From Linepithema humile (Eukaryota; Arthropoda; Insecta; Hymenoptera; Formicidae): DNA of 64,000 nucleotides. Numbering within the stretch: the first letter of the stretch is position 1; every line of letters starts with the position of its first letter. Below, in pieces: positions 35,280 through 48,329 of the stretch. A program made the position numbers and the translations under genes. The stretch covers positions 37,726,931-37,790,930 of the forward strand of contig NC_090128.1 of NCBI RefSeq assembly GCF_040581485.1, in the 5' to 3' direction. The notes beneath the pieces were generated by a model. The model was not told the origin of the DNA, ran no database searches, and saw nothing but the letters and a program-made list of their open reading frames with translations.

Positions 35280-36266
35280 TAATTGGGTTTTTTTATTTCT
35301 TTTATATTTGCTGAAGTAATATGCGATTGTTTAAGCTCTTAACACATTGATTTTAATTGAGATTGTGAACTCGAAATAACTGCTGTAAATGTTTTTTTTA
35401 CAAATAGAATAATTATAATGTGTAAAAAAATTTTGGTGCTACTCCTTAATGAATGTGGATTAACTAAACATATATATAAATTATGATTAATATTTATTTA
35501 AACTGATATGGTGCTCTAATAATCTTTTCTATATCAAAATAATGTATGTTATTCACAAAAGTTTGATGTGAGTCAATGTGTTAATGTAGTAAAAGTAATA
35601 GAAACTATCATTCATAATTTATCAATACAGATGGTTGATGTCGTGATCGATCTCAGCTATCTTTTGTGATGAGTAACAGAGAATTGTAAAAAATGATTTA
35701 TTTATTGTAACTGTTAATATAAGCACAATTAAAATATATGATGATACTAAAAGAAGTGAGTACAGTACAAATTGTATTGTAACATTTAGCAATTTGATCT
35801 TTTTTAATTGATAATTTCTTAATTCTGGTTATATATTTAAAAAAAAACATTAATTTTTTGTATCAGACTTGGTTTTTTTTTTGACAATAATAATGTATAC
35901 TATGGTTAAACTGCTTACTGATTGGAAATAAAAAAGGAGAATCAGTTAAACTATAAAATTGAAATTAATACATACATGTTAGTAATTTTGAGTAAAATTT
36001 GATTTTTTGCTGCAAGTTGCGCAACTCTAGGAAGTGTAATAATTCTTATATATTATGGTATTTTTATATAAAAAGAGAGAGATATAATTATATAATGTGC
36101 TAAAGAATTATATTTTTACATTTATATTTTTTTATAAATATTAAAGAAATATTGCCAAAGACACAATTACATTATTTTACAAAATTTTTTTATCGCATTA
36201 CATAAAATGATAAAATCGAGAAATCAAACAAACAAAATAGGAATGAAAATTTCAGACAGTAAATTT
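35280..36266. other. AT-rich gap
   Basis: About 1 kb of AT-rich sequence next to the 3' end of l(2)efl. No gene seen; it probably contains the l(2)efl 3' untranslated region on the minus strand. Confidence 0.5.
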
Positions 36267-39200
36267 TTACTCGTTCGTAATGGTCGTAGTTGTTGCTGTT
36301 TCGACGGGAACCGGCTTGGCAGCTGGTATTCCCGTTTGCACAACGTTGATCACTCTTTCTGTGCCAGCCGGCGTCACGTTCTGAAAACGTGAACAAAATA
36401 TAAAGATTACCTGATAAGCGAATTATGAGAGTTATGTTTCTTTTTAGTGCACCCTACGGGGTCGGTGCTTGAACAATCCGTACGTGACGATAACAGGCGT
36501 AATTAGAGTTTGAAATTCCTTCACACTTTGAGCAAAACATGAGAAGAGAACTTCGAAATATAGGTAAGCGTATATGTTTAAAGAGACGATGATATATTAT
36601 GCATTAAGTTATAATAGGATTACGTTTATGAATAATGAACTAGAAGATTTAAAAATATAATGGTTAAGATTAATAGGAGGCATAGTGTAAGAAACAAAAG
36701 CGGCTTCGAAGCTGCTATTTTTATGATGACCGTGAAAAAAAGGTCTTTTCGCAGACAATAAAAAACTAACTTTTATGTTTTATGACCACTGCAAAAAAGA
36801 TTAAACATTTAGGCATTTAATTAATTGAAGATATTCTTTGCGCTCGAGTATACTATATAAATTAAATTTATTATAATGATATCGAACAAGCGCGCCTAAA
36901 TAATAATAAAAGAAATAATACAGAAATAACAAAAAGTTATAAAATACTATTTCTGATGAGGAACACTCGACTGTCAGCTTAGTGTCATCGATTTTAATAG
37001 AATTTGATTTTTGAAACTCACCGTAAATGCAATTTTAAATCCAAGAATTAATGGGTTTAAATATCAAGATAAGAAACTGTTCTATGTCTTCATCGTTCCT
37101 TTGCGATTCATTGACTTTCGTTTTTGCATAATATTGCCGAGTTTCAGAAAAATCAGTTAAAATTGACGTACACTATAAAATTTAACGAAACTACAAATGT
37201 GCCTCGTCCATGCAAAATACTGCATGCTGAATTTCGTACGTTAACGAGACATGTTCTGTTTTGTAGTTTAGAGCAGACTCGTAGTTTGATCCAAAATCGT
37301 CGGCATCATCTGCCTCCTCTAATACTGCACACTGAGACAGCACATTGGGCACGAGAATCGAAAAGTGAAAAATCAAACATGTAACGTAAGCCGCATCAAC
37401 CATAACAAAGACGAGAGAGGGAGAAAGAGCGAGAGAAGGAGAGAAGGAGATAGAGAGAGAGAGAAGGGTTCGTTCGCGGTCGAGTGTCCGCGAATGAACA
37501 GACCGGGTGGATGTTAACGCGGAACTCGGCTCGATCGAGCGTACCTTTGTAGGCGCCGTGATAGTTAGTACACCATCTGAGGAGAGGGTCGAGGTGATAT
37601 TGAAGAGGTCGTGTGACGGAGGCAGGACGTATCGGCGTACGAAGTGTCTGCTGATGTAGCCGTGCTCGTCTTGCCTCTCCTCGTGCTTGGCCTCAACAAT
37701 AACGTGGTTGTCGACCGTCTTCACTGTGATCTCGTCTGGTGAGAATTGTTGCACGTCCAGTATCACCTGCGGATCAAAGAGCACGGCCCCGCGAGGAGGC
37801 CCCGGAAATACGTATCATTAGCCTGTTCAGGATCCTCTTTCCAAGAGCAGCATCATCAGGGACCGAAATTTCGCATTCTTCTGAGAGCGATCATACGGAA
37901 AATTGCAAACGCACTATCGTCCCGACTATGCATCCATAGAGCGAAAGTTAAGTATCGATCACTCCTGAGGGAGCTTTTACTCCAAGATGGTCGAGTTTTG
38001 AGCAATAAGTCCTACCATTCTTTTTTTTTTGCATCGCAAATTAGCGATTAATTTTCTTTTTTCTGGTTAACCAAATTCTCCTCCGAGAGGGGATCTCCAA
38101 CGTTTATAATACATACTCTTGATTATACTAAAACAGAATTCTTACGCACAACCGTTTCGGCGAACCACCTGGAGTGCTTCGTTCGCCCGGTTATTTATAT
38201 TCATTCTTCGATGTTTCCGCGTTAGGGAGTCGCCGGGACCGGTTTCGCCGATCAGAATCGGTTGTTGAAGTTTCCGCCGAGAGAAAAATGATATTTTGGC
38301 CAACGTTGTAGATTCGTCTCGATTGTCAAATAAGCGCTTTGAAAAGGCGTTTTTTGTTTCAATTTTTCGATCTTTTCATATGTAATCTTCCGCATCTCTT
38401 TAAATTATTAAGCATTATGGCAAAAAAGTAAACCGGGACGATGTAGTTGTTAGGCGCACCTACTTGTGTGAGATTGTTCTTTTTTTTTTAACGACCAAAA
38501 ACGAGCATACATACAAGTAGGTGATCTTATTTATCGCGAGCACGTCGGTCGTGCTGAGAGCGATCGGTCGCAACCGCGGTGGCCGATTCTTTCCGCGGCT
38601 GGCGGCTTGTTTCAACGAAAGCGAGAAAAATTATAAACCATAAAAGCAAAAAAAAAAAAAAAATAAAAACGATAAATAATATCCGATGTAGAGCGCAAAA
38701 AAACTTCAACGACCGACAGATAGTAGGGCGAGCGAGCCGAACTTTTCCGAGTGATCCTGCGTGATCCCGGAGTTTGATGAGCGCGAAAAAAAATTAGCGG
38801 AGGATGATTGGCTGTGCATTTCGAAAATAGTATCAAAAAAAAGGAGTAGAAGAAGGGGAGGACGGTTTTACGGAGAATCAGTCCGTAAACGGTCGACTCG
38901 AGTGCTGCGCGCAGAGCGACATACTTTGTACAAATAAAGGGATAAAAAGAGTTCCGTATAAGAGAGTTAAAAAAAAAAAAAGGACAAAAGCCATTTTGTA
39001 CAATTCTATTGTTGAGGGTAATTCAAAAAGCATTTATTTTTGTATAGAGATTATAGCCGGAAGAACCGGGGCCTGGGGTTTGTTTACCTGAACTGTGCCC
39101 CCTACGAGAGGGGGGCACCACGGCCCATCAGGGTGATATTACCAAGTCTCGGTTCTTCCATCGAACAAGACTGACTAAGAGCGCAACACGATAAATATAC

Positions 39201-42200
39201 AATATATCCACTCTTTCGGTTGCATACTTTATTCCGTGGCTGCTGCGCGCTATTTCTCACGTGCGACTTCGAACATAACATCGTTGAAAAACAGAACAGA
39301 ATAAGGAGTTACTTCAAATCTGTGGCAGGCAAACCGTGCACGACCGCGTAAGGAAAAATATCACGGAAAGAGAATAAAGAGTAAAAATAATAAAAAAATT
39401 AAACAGAAAGCAACAACAAAAAAAGATTAAAGAAGGGGAGGTAAAACGAGAACTGTGGTAAAACTGTGATTTCATAAAGATTCCGAAACTAGCGTGACTG
39501 ACCGAAGATCGTGCAGCGCGATCGTCCTCTTTTGATACGCGTATCTTTCATAGAGCACTTTGGCGAAGGATAACGGCGTCTCTCAAAGAAAAAGAAAAGA
39601 GATTAAAAAATTGTTTAACCGACAAAAAAAGAAAAAAGAGAAAAGTCGTTTCTTTGATCCGATTCATTTACACGCCCTCCCTCGTCGAGAGGGAGGTGCA
39701 GAAAAACACCCTGTCCCGTCGAACGAAAATAGTCCCAATCGAACACCTTATTAGCGTCATCAACCCGGCCGTCGAAAGTCGAGCTGCCGCCTCAGTTGAT
39801 TCCGCGTCGCGTCTGTGATCGCATAATTATCAGGCGGTTATGCGGCGTATAGATGCACAGCGGTAGAGACAGCGGTTAGTTGCAGCAGATGCAGCCATTA
39901 GTTTTTCGGGGCTTCTGGTGTTCAGAATTTTTCGTTCGTTTTTTAGCCACCCCCTAACGGGCGTTGAGTTTTTTCCCCATCCTTTGCGTTTGCTTTCATC
40001 TCTGCTTACTTCTACTTTTAATGGCCGCGCAATTAATTCATTCCCTTTGAAAAAATAAGATTTAAATCTACTGTATAGATATAGAGTCTTTGCCCGCAAC
40101 GTTTTGATTTATTTTCTTTAACCCTTTTCCCCTCACACCTTTTCTACACCCTTTTTTTCCTTACTTCTTCCCTTTCTTTCTTTTTCCTTTTTTTCCCTTT
40201 TTTTCTTACGAATGCGCCCTTTCGTCATTCCCGCATATCACTCCCATTATATATTCCGTCAGTTATCTTCCGCGACTTTTCTAGATTTCGAAATCTAACT
40301 ACGATTCGCCGCTACTCGTTTTTCGCTAGAAGATAATAAGAAAACTATACATTTATTATATATAAATATATATATATACATATATATGGTACTTTTTTCG
40401 TAGAATATCATTCAAAGCTTTTTGTATTTAACGTGAATATTGTTTTTAGAGCTCGAGCTTTAAACACTAAAAACAAGAGCAAAGAACCACTAAAAAGATC
40501 GTGTTTTTAAGTCGTGTCTCATCGGTTATGCATGGCAAATTGTACTACATGTAACCGATTATATACCGCTTGCTGCTATTGCATCATCGAATTTCTCCGA
40601 CCGAAAGTTAATATAATTACAACGTAATTGAGGCAATAATCTTGAATTCATGAATTTAAGACTGTCAGACAAGTCAAAATATTTCAAAAATAAAACAATA
40701 GCAAATGTAATTTGATACATCGACGTACGAATTCATGAGTTTAGGAGCGTTTAGACCCGGAACTTTATTCATAGATAATCACTACGAAAAGAAAGACCGT
40801 CGCCTCTGATCGTGATTAAGTTGTATACGCAATAACTGGTTGTTTCACTCGCTGTTGTATCATCGATCTTCCATGCGATAAGATAAACATAACATAACAT
40901 TATAACAGCCCAATAACTTGTGCGAATTCATGAATTTAGGCGTGTCAGGACACACATCCTCATACAAATAAAACGTACTTATAGCGTGCGTATATTCATG
41001 AATTTGAAATTATTGGATGACTTGTCATTACATATTTATGTAATATAATAATTGATATTACTGTCGAGTTACTAAGTTACAGTAGATCTGTAGTAAATAA
41101 TTAAGCGATCTATAGTGATCGAGGGGTAGTGACCTCGCGGGCGTTTTATCCAGTTCGAACACCGAATGTTGACGAATGAAAAGAGTTTAACAAAACGGTG
41201 AACAAAGCATCGTTATAATTTTAATAATTCCACGTAGTGGAATTTTTTTGGAAAAGTAGGACATCTCCTGTAAATTGAATCAAGCGATCTAATTTGTTCG
41301 CGATACTTGCAGACGCGACACCAGAGCATTCGACCGATTTTTGACTTATCTATATATTTTAGAATATATAACTGCAGCGTAAGATAATCGTATTTGCACC
41401 GCGTGCTAAATCTAGACATTAATTGCCTACGTATCACCTTGAATCGCGACTTTTTGAACTTTTAAAATACGTAAATTACATTTTTAAATCGTTAATCATT
41501 TGATTGCGTCAGAACCGCGACGACTATTGCATAATTTTTCGTAATCTCGAAAAATTATGGGATAGTCGTAGGCGGTTCTGTGGTATTATTAAAGAATAAA
41601 AATACGCTGAAAGCACGTCTAAAAATAATACGTTGAATCACTCGCGTTTGGAATATTCCGTGGTAATTTTAACGCGCGTTGCTGCGTTGTTTACGTTTTC
41701 TTGTCGCACTCCAGTCAGATTAAACGAATGAACGCACATTTAATAAGAAAAAAATATCTTGAATAGTTTCTTATTTGACGTATTTTCAGACTACAATTTT
41801 TCGAAAAAGCATCTTATCGTATAAAAATTTGTGCCTAAAGACTTTTAAAAATTTGAAAAAAGCAATTTAGAATAACAAAATTTGTTGAAGCGAAATTAGC
41901 GGAGTGATTCGAATTATAAATTAATTGATAAGTAATTACAGTTTTATTGTCGATTTACGTTATCGATTATTATTATTCAGTCAATTACTATATAAGAGAG
42001 AAACATTGAATTTCTGAGCTTTTATTAGTTCTAAATAATTTCCGGCCAATTCCTTTCTTTCGTAGGGTTCTGCTAGCTTTCCTGCTGCAGAATCCTACGA
42101 AAGACGGAATTGGACCGATGCAGTACTTCCGCCCTCTAATATATCTTTATCTAAGCTTTTAATATTTCTCTGACAAAAGAACATTATTAACAACTCTACG

Positions 42201-43352
42201 AAAAAAAGACAAGCCAAAATCAACTATTAGCGTCTTTTAAATAGAAACATACATATTATTTCGATTTTCAACTCAAAAAGATATTTTGAAGTTGAATAAA
42301 TCTAACAACCTGGATACAACCAAATTAAACAACATAAACGCGCATTTTGGGAAAATAGTCATCAAGATGACAAATAATAATAGTAATAGCAAATAAACAG
42401 TAGTAGCAAGTGATGTACCAGCAAAATTTTTCCTGCAATGTAAAGCTCATAACTTGAAGCCATTTTTTGTGTTTTACCACGAATGTGAAAACGATGCAAT
42501 GAATCGTTTGGTGACAAAATGATGAAAAATACAGTAATGTCATGTAAAATGGAGCATAATCATGCTTCATTTAGAAATGCATATTTTCGGCTATTTTGAT
42601 CTAAAAATTTCTATTGCAATTTCTCGAAACAATAAACTGAATAAATTTATGATATTTAGTGAATATGGGAACAAATAATAAATATAAAGATAGAGAAAAA
42701 TAAAACTAGCTCAAATACCAAAGAAAGCAAAAACAGTTTGGCAATATTCTTTCGAATAAACCACATATTAATATTAAAAAAGCAAAACACATGATTTCAA
42801 TATTGATTAATAAGACATTTGGATACAAATTATTAACTGTCTCAATCAAGTAAATTTATCTTTCAGAAAAACTATTAAAGAAATTGATCAAAATATCCAT
42901 AAATATATTAAATCGAAAAGGCACTTTTATATTATTTTGGTTCGTAAAGGCGAAACAAAATTTTAAGTATAAAAAAATTTGACTTTATTTGCGAGACTTT
43001 TTATTCAAATTTTATTAAAGATCGTAGAGATCAACAAAAGCAACACGGAGAATGCAAATTTATTTTTGATCTTATCGCTTTAGCCTAGAAATTATCGTAC
43101 CTGGAAGTTATCTTTGTCCAGCTGAACTGTGCTGGACCCACTCGAGTTCTGACGTATCACGTTCCTCCACGGTCGGTAGTACGTGTTCCCGAAAATCGAG
43201 CGTAGAGAGGGCCGATTTAAGCCGAGACCGGTGAGGCTCGAGATCAGGTCGTCTCGATGGAGACCAGTGCCGAAATGCTGATCCAAAAGCCGCGAGACAG
43301 GGCGATCAATGTCATCCCACCAATCGCGAAAAACGAGCGGCACAACCGACAT
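36267..43352 (-). CDS. l(2)efl: Small heat-shock protein, lethal(2)essential for life family (195 aa)
   Basis: Alpha-crystallin-type chaperone that holds unfolding proteins as oligomers in the cytosol. Exons: 43101-43352, 37545-37766, 36267-36380 (84, 74 and 37 codons plus stop). The start MSVVPLVFRDWWDDIDRP is the characteristic amino end of this family. The alpha-crystallin domain spans about residues 75-158, with VILDVQQFSPDEITVKTV, EAKHEERQDEHGYISRHF and LSSDGVLTITAP. The tail is Thr-rich and carries an IPAAKP segment. Intron 1 is unusually long (about 5.3 kb) and splits the protein exactly at the start of the domain core (DNFQ/VILDV). The donor GTACGA and acceptor GCAG at that junction, and GTACGC/TTTCAG at the second, are good. 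Confidence 0.95.
37413..37467. repeat. GA-rich simple repeat in l(2)efl intron 2
   Basis: Imperfect GA/GAGG tract on the plus strand (CT-rich on the sense strand of the gene). It lies within the intron between exons 2 and 3. Confidence 0.85.
39059..39159. ncRNA. Compact multi-stem RNA-like fold in l(2)efl intron 1
   Basis: Outer stem GGAAGAACCG / CGGTTCTTCC (39059-39068 with 39150-39159), second stem GGGCC / GGCCC (39069-39073 with 39122-39126), and an inner hairpin GTGCCCCCT-ACGAG-AGGGGGGCAC (39095-39118). The nesting is exact and the sequence is GC-rich against an AT-rich intron. It is not recognised as a tRNA, a spliceosomal RNA or SRP RNA. It could be a structured non-coding RNA, an RNA element of the host intron, or chance. 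Confidence 0.4.
40644..41010. repeat. Dispersed GAATTCATGAATTTAGG repeats
   Basis: Four copies of a palindrome-containing motif at 40644, 40729, 40924 and about 40993 (the last degraded), each followed within several bases in two cases by GTCAG. They lie inside l(2)efl intron 1. Confidence 0.7.
41510..41580. ncRNA. Foldback hairpin A (miRNA-precursor-like) in l(2)efl intron 1
   Basis: 71 nt. CAGAACCGC pairs with GCGGTTCTG, ACGACTAT with ATAGTCGT, and CATAATTTTTCG with CGAAAAATTATG around a six-base loop TAATCT; small symmetric mismatches separate the blocks. Size and layout fit a microRNA precursor, but the mature sequence is not recognised and a tiny foldback transposon is an alternative. 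Confidence 0.4.
42043..42117. ncRNA. Foldback hairpin B (miRNA-precursor-like) in l(2)efl intron 1
   Basis: CCAATTCC pairs with GGAATTGG, CTTTCGTAGG with CCTACGAAAG, and TTCTGC with GCAGAA around a loop of about 13 bases (TAGCTTTCCTGCT), with 1-3-base internal loops between blocks. It lies about 500 bases from hairpin A. It is precursor-like in size and mismatch pattern; no known mature sequence is recognised. Confidence 0.42.
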
Positions 43353-45111
43353 CTGTAAATCAGCGTAATAATCGGTAATGGTTGGTCGGTGTTTTACTCG
43401 ATCTTTAAAAAAAAAAAAATATTTAAAAACTGCATTAAGAAGGACGTAGGAGGATGAAGTATAGACGTCTCGGGCGAGAAATAGGCGTAAATGAACGGCA
43501 GTTCAGCAATCGAATCACATATTCAGTACAGCATAATTAATTCTCTACAATACAGCAGACTTAATTAATTTTAAGCCTTTAAGCAGTAAAACTAATTAAT
43601 TCTCATGGATAATTAATCGAGTTAAGACTACTACATTAAGCGTAATTAAGCGCAATGAACGTAATATCGGACTAGTGTAAAACTATTAATAAACAAGGAC
43701 GAATACAGGCACACATGATCTTAGTGTAAACCTGATCACATGATCCTACGACGGCCGAAGTACACCTCAATATACAGAAGACTTACCAAAAATCCGAGTC
43801 ATCCATTCCGGAGTGGATATACGTCGTTAGCGAGATACCGCATGCATTTAAAATTTAATGTCACAATAAGAGCCATTTTCTCGACCGTTACATGTCGTTA
43901 AAATTTAGGCTAATCATCAATACGGAATAAATTGTGAATTAAGGTCTCTGATTAAGGTCTAAATTAAGGTCTCTGATTAAAGTCTAGATTAAGGTCTAGA
44001 TTAAGAATGCTATTAGATCCGCGTATATGTAAATCAACATTCGCTATCTACGGCACTCATTAAGTGTTACATGTGTACGATTCTTTTTCATTCTCACTGA
44101 AATTTTCTCCCTTTGATGAGCTAGGTAAATTTTTAAGCGAATCTTATCACATCACGTGGGACAATTCTACAAAAATACTTAATTCCGTAAATTTATGAAC
44201 ATCTCTCACGTCATAAAATTTTCGCGCGCAGAGCCAAACGCGACTCGATTAAATATTACGAACGACTCAAGATATAGATCGAAGGAAGATCATTAGGTTT
44301 TACAATCGCGGCAAAATATCTCTCGATCCATCACGAAAATTCAAAGAAAATTCGAAGAACTCCATTAAAGTAGGCTAGTCATAAGCCATTAAAGTCCCGA
44401 AAGCTCAACAGAGAGATTGTAAAGCTAGTCTATTCGCATAAGATTCGCATAAGTAGAGAGTTAAGCGAAAGTCCAACCTTGAATCGGATTATTGGGAATT
44501 AAGTATCGACCAACCAAGCGACTGAACAACAATGACGATTAATCGCAGATAGCACAGGTACTAGTTTAAAGATACATGCCCCCCCCCCCCCCTTCTCCCC
44601 CCATCTTCATCTCCGCTACACGGTCCATTATACGCATCTAAACGCGCGTTTAGACTATCAAACACAAATATCGGTCGCACAATACGTGACTAGCGATAAA
44701 ATGCTTCCCAGTCACTTTTTCTTGCTTCTCAACTAAGGTAGATAACACACGCATTCGTTCGCGGAAATAACTGGGGGAGATTTTTGCGAGCGTGGACATA
44801 AGGACCGTTAGCTTAAGATTATTTCGCACAAAACGTATCGCGTAAGCTCACTTTGATCTAAAAATAAAAGCAAAAGTGGAGAAGTAGACGGTTAACGTTA
44901 CTTTTAAGTAATTCTAAGACTACCCGTAAGTTGTACGTTGAATAATTGGGTTTGTACGAACTATTAGGACTAATGGGGACGCGGCGGGAATTCTGGTACA
45001 CACAAACACACTCGCGAGAAAACACAATGAGAACAGTGCTACTGTACTTTTCGTGGAAACGTGAAGATTCGATCGGTTACTTGAAGGTCACCAGACGATT
45101 CCAGAGTCGAG
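43353..45111. other. Upstream region of l(2)efl
   Basis: No gene seen. A run of GAA/TTC units (44335-44359, GAAAATTCAAAGAAAATTCG) is heat-shock-element-like but with a three-base spacing between some units. A run of C is at 44580-44591. Repeated AAGGTCT / GATTAA units occur at 43940-44005. The l(2)efl transcription start should lie in this region or just beyond. Confidence 0.4.
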
Positions 45112-45155
45112 TTGATTTCTGATTCGGCGCGAGTTTGCAGGTCCATCTTAAATAG

Positions 45156-45192
45156 TCGGCGTCATCGGCGTCATCGGCGTCATCGGCGTCTC
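45156..45192. repeat. CGGCGTCAT tandem repeat
   Basis: Four copies of the nine-base unit CGGCGTCAT in a row, in a GC-rich patch 1.8 kb upstream of the l(2)efl start. Candidate leader or promoter repeat. Confidence 0.85.
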
Positions 45193-45309
45193 GACGCCGT
45201 GATGCGGAGGCGTGCTTCTACAATGTCACGTGACACATTCACTGACGTTCTTCTAAGAATACACTTCCCACGAGTGGGATTTTGGCTGTCAAAATTTGGC
45301 TCCGCATAA

Positions 45310-48300
45310 TGCTCGCGATAATATTTCTACTTCTACTTGTATTCTTGTTATTTCGATTTTCATTGATCTTGCTGGTTTCATTTATCTTGCAATTGCCAGG
45401 AGGCATTACGCCTTAACATTTGAAGTGAAAAAAAGTTTGACAATGAACTGACGATGCATAATTTGTCTACGATAGTAAAGAAATAGTCGTCTAAAATTAA
45501 CGTTATTCATTTAATGTGAGATTTTTCTATTTGCGTGAAATTAACGCAAATTTCTTATGGATTGTCGCGACTCTGAAGTATTGTAGTAGATGATCGAACA
45601 TTGTAGTTTATCAATGTTCGTCATCTTCAATGTAAAAACGGACCGGACGTCCGAAGAAAGTATCGATGTTACATCTCTTATGCTATAACGAATGAAAGAA
45701 TGATGTCGCATCGTTAAACGTAACATGAACAAAATATTTTTTCCGAAGCTTTCATTCGATCAATCAAGAAATCTGTGATCGAAATAGACACAGTGCATCT
45801 TCAATCATTCGCAACGATCAGTTTACATGCTGGCTTGTTCCCAAACTGTAGCAAATGCTGGACATTTCTCGCTATCGTGAATAAAATACCGATCTAAGTA
45901 TTGATAAAACTTTGCCTTCGTGAAGAAATATTAGGTATGCATGGTTACCAGAAGTTAAAAAAAAACACGAGAGTGCTAAAAGCGCTTTTCTTTCTTTTTT
46001 TTTTAATACGGACTACGCCTACGCGTATTATTTTAGGATATTGGATTATACGCATTTTTCTTAAGATACGTTTCCTTCGATTTGCTTCTTTCTCGTTAGA
46101 TATACATATATGAAAAATTATGATTAACGCCGGTGTTATGTTGTCTTTGCGCGATAATTGGCGACATAGATTGTCGCGGAAGTCCCGTCGAGCCGTCAAC
46201 AATCTTGAATTTCCCCAACTTAATCACTTTGGCTGATAATTACGAAAGCATATTTTATTTGCATGAAAGAATAAGTATCTGATCAGTTTTGCGTGCATCA
46301 TTTCACGCGAGATAATTTTGACAATGACAACCAATAAAGACAGCAATCGGCGCGGAATAATATGGACATAAATATGCGCATAAATAATACATGCGGATAT
46401 AAAACAAAACAATTATAAAAAATGACGTGCACGTCACCAAAAAAAAAAAAAAATTTTTAATATATATACTATTAATACTTAAAGTATTAAAGTAAGCATC
46501 AAGTAATCACTAATACATAAAGTTTTAAGTGCTAAGCCTAATTTAGGAAAGTATTGCGTGAAAATACATATATACTAGGCTACTTCGTTACTCCGCGAAT
46601 TCCATCTACTAGCGGCAAGTGCTAATGAAACAATCTCGAAAATAGCTCTTGACTCACCTTTTGCCTAAAAATATAGTACTTGTCACTAACAATGAACAAC
46701 ATGTGTGGGGAATTGCATTTTGTAAAATAAGTATATTTAGATCGTGCGAGCAAAAATATCTTTACCAAATTCCAACTAAATATTCATCATTGAAACTCTT
46801 TATTAAGCAAAAGTCAAGTTTCAGATTTTGAAAAGAATAGTCAACGACAAATTCTAATTTGTAGGGGTAAAAAGAAGAATTATTTATTGGCACAAACGGC
46901 GCTTAAAGCGAAAGAAATTCACAAATTTGGCAAAGCACTTGTGGCAGGTGTATCGAAAACGCGAGTAATTTAATTTTAAGCATAATTTCTAGATCTTCGA
47001 ATGAATCATAATTATGTGGCATTATAGTAGTAACAATAAGCACGTAATTAAGTTACTTTATCTGTCTATATTACTATAGAATTATACTAATATCGAGTAG
47101 TATTACTTGTCACTCGATATCACATTTTTAGATCTAACGTATTAATCGATAATTGGGGCAAGAATTTTATCTTAAGAAATTGCTGTCTTTATCTTTATTC
47201 TGAGATATTGTCGTGAAATATTCCATGTTTGTGTGTCAGACTTCTCGAATAAACTCTGAACTCGACACTCTAATTGTCTCATCGTCTAGGAATAAAACTT
47301 AATATTTTGTTGATACTGGATAAAACGGCCATGATTATTCGTGTGTTTTGTAAGGAGTATTATGATATGTAAAGTATATGTATATGTAACATATGTCAGC
47401 AGACGTAAGAATCTTTACGATAAATGTGACTTAGTAACCATCTGTTAAGTCGACACTTGTAACTCGATGGATTATTGATGTTATTATACTGACTCTTTCT
47501 AATTTGTAACAGCATAAACACAATTATTGTTCTTAGACACGATAACGTTACGTCAGGGCAGTGATTTTAGATTGAAAAAGTGAGTGCGTACTTCCTGTAT
47601 TAACATACAATGAAAAATTTGTAATTTGCATAACGAACCATATGCTCCGTTGATAAAAATTACGCGAAATTCCATTTCGAAAATTCCATTACGGCTTAGA
47701 TTTATTTGTACCTGACTTTTTCTTGTTTACTTAATTCTGTATTCATGCAGCGCACAGAAATAGGCCCAACGCCATTTCTTGGCTAAAGAGAAACAATAAA
47801 GTGGAATCCGACATACACTGATGAGTCTCTTTTTAATTAAAGTTATACCAATCCTCTTTAGGTAGCAACTACCATCAAAACTTAACGGCTAAATTAGGCA
47901 AGGAATTAAGTTGAAAATAATTCAGACGCAATGTTTTTCATGATTCTTATTTATTTATTAGCTGCTCCCAGATATACAATTTAATAATCAATATACATCA
48001 AACCCGCAACGAAGATTTCATTTCAAGTAACAATCACGGAAGCTGCATGCAAAAAGGTATTTCTTACTTTATATTATATATATCTTGCTAATGTGTGTCA
48101 CATATTTAAAATGATAATACAGCGAATGTTATTAAAGGAAATGGAGTCATACATAAATAAAGAAGATACTGGTGACGCGCGAAATGACGAATTGCATACA
48201 TTCTTTTTGGAAACGATTTGACGGCGCATGACGTCGCTATATTTTCTATCCTTAAATATATAAATATTATACACTTCTTTGCAATAATTGCAAATGTAAA

Positions 48301-48329
48301 TGTAACGATAAAACAAAACGGCACGCTTT
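45310..48329. other. Intergenic, PDE8 3' end to l(2)efl 5' region
   Basis: About 3 kb of AT-rich sequence with no coding region supported. On the minus strand AATAAATAAATAAG (plus 47949-47961) downstream of the PDE8 stop is a plausible poly(A) signal. Short open frames at 45541-46412 are not supported. Confidence 0.45.

Noticed and set aside
41100..41200. tRNA-like look of GGTAGTGACCTCGCGGGC with GTTCGAAC
   Set aside because: The arms do not pair into a cloverleaf and no anticodon stem can be placed.
44335..44359. GAA/TTC run as a heat-shock element for l(2)efl
   Set aside because: Some units are spaced by three rather than two bases, and it lies 1 kb from the start codon with no TATA box nearby. 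Kept only as a remark.
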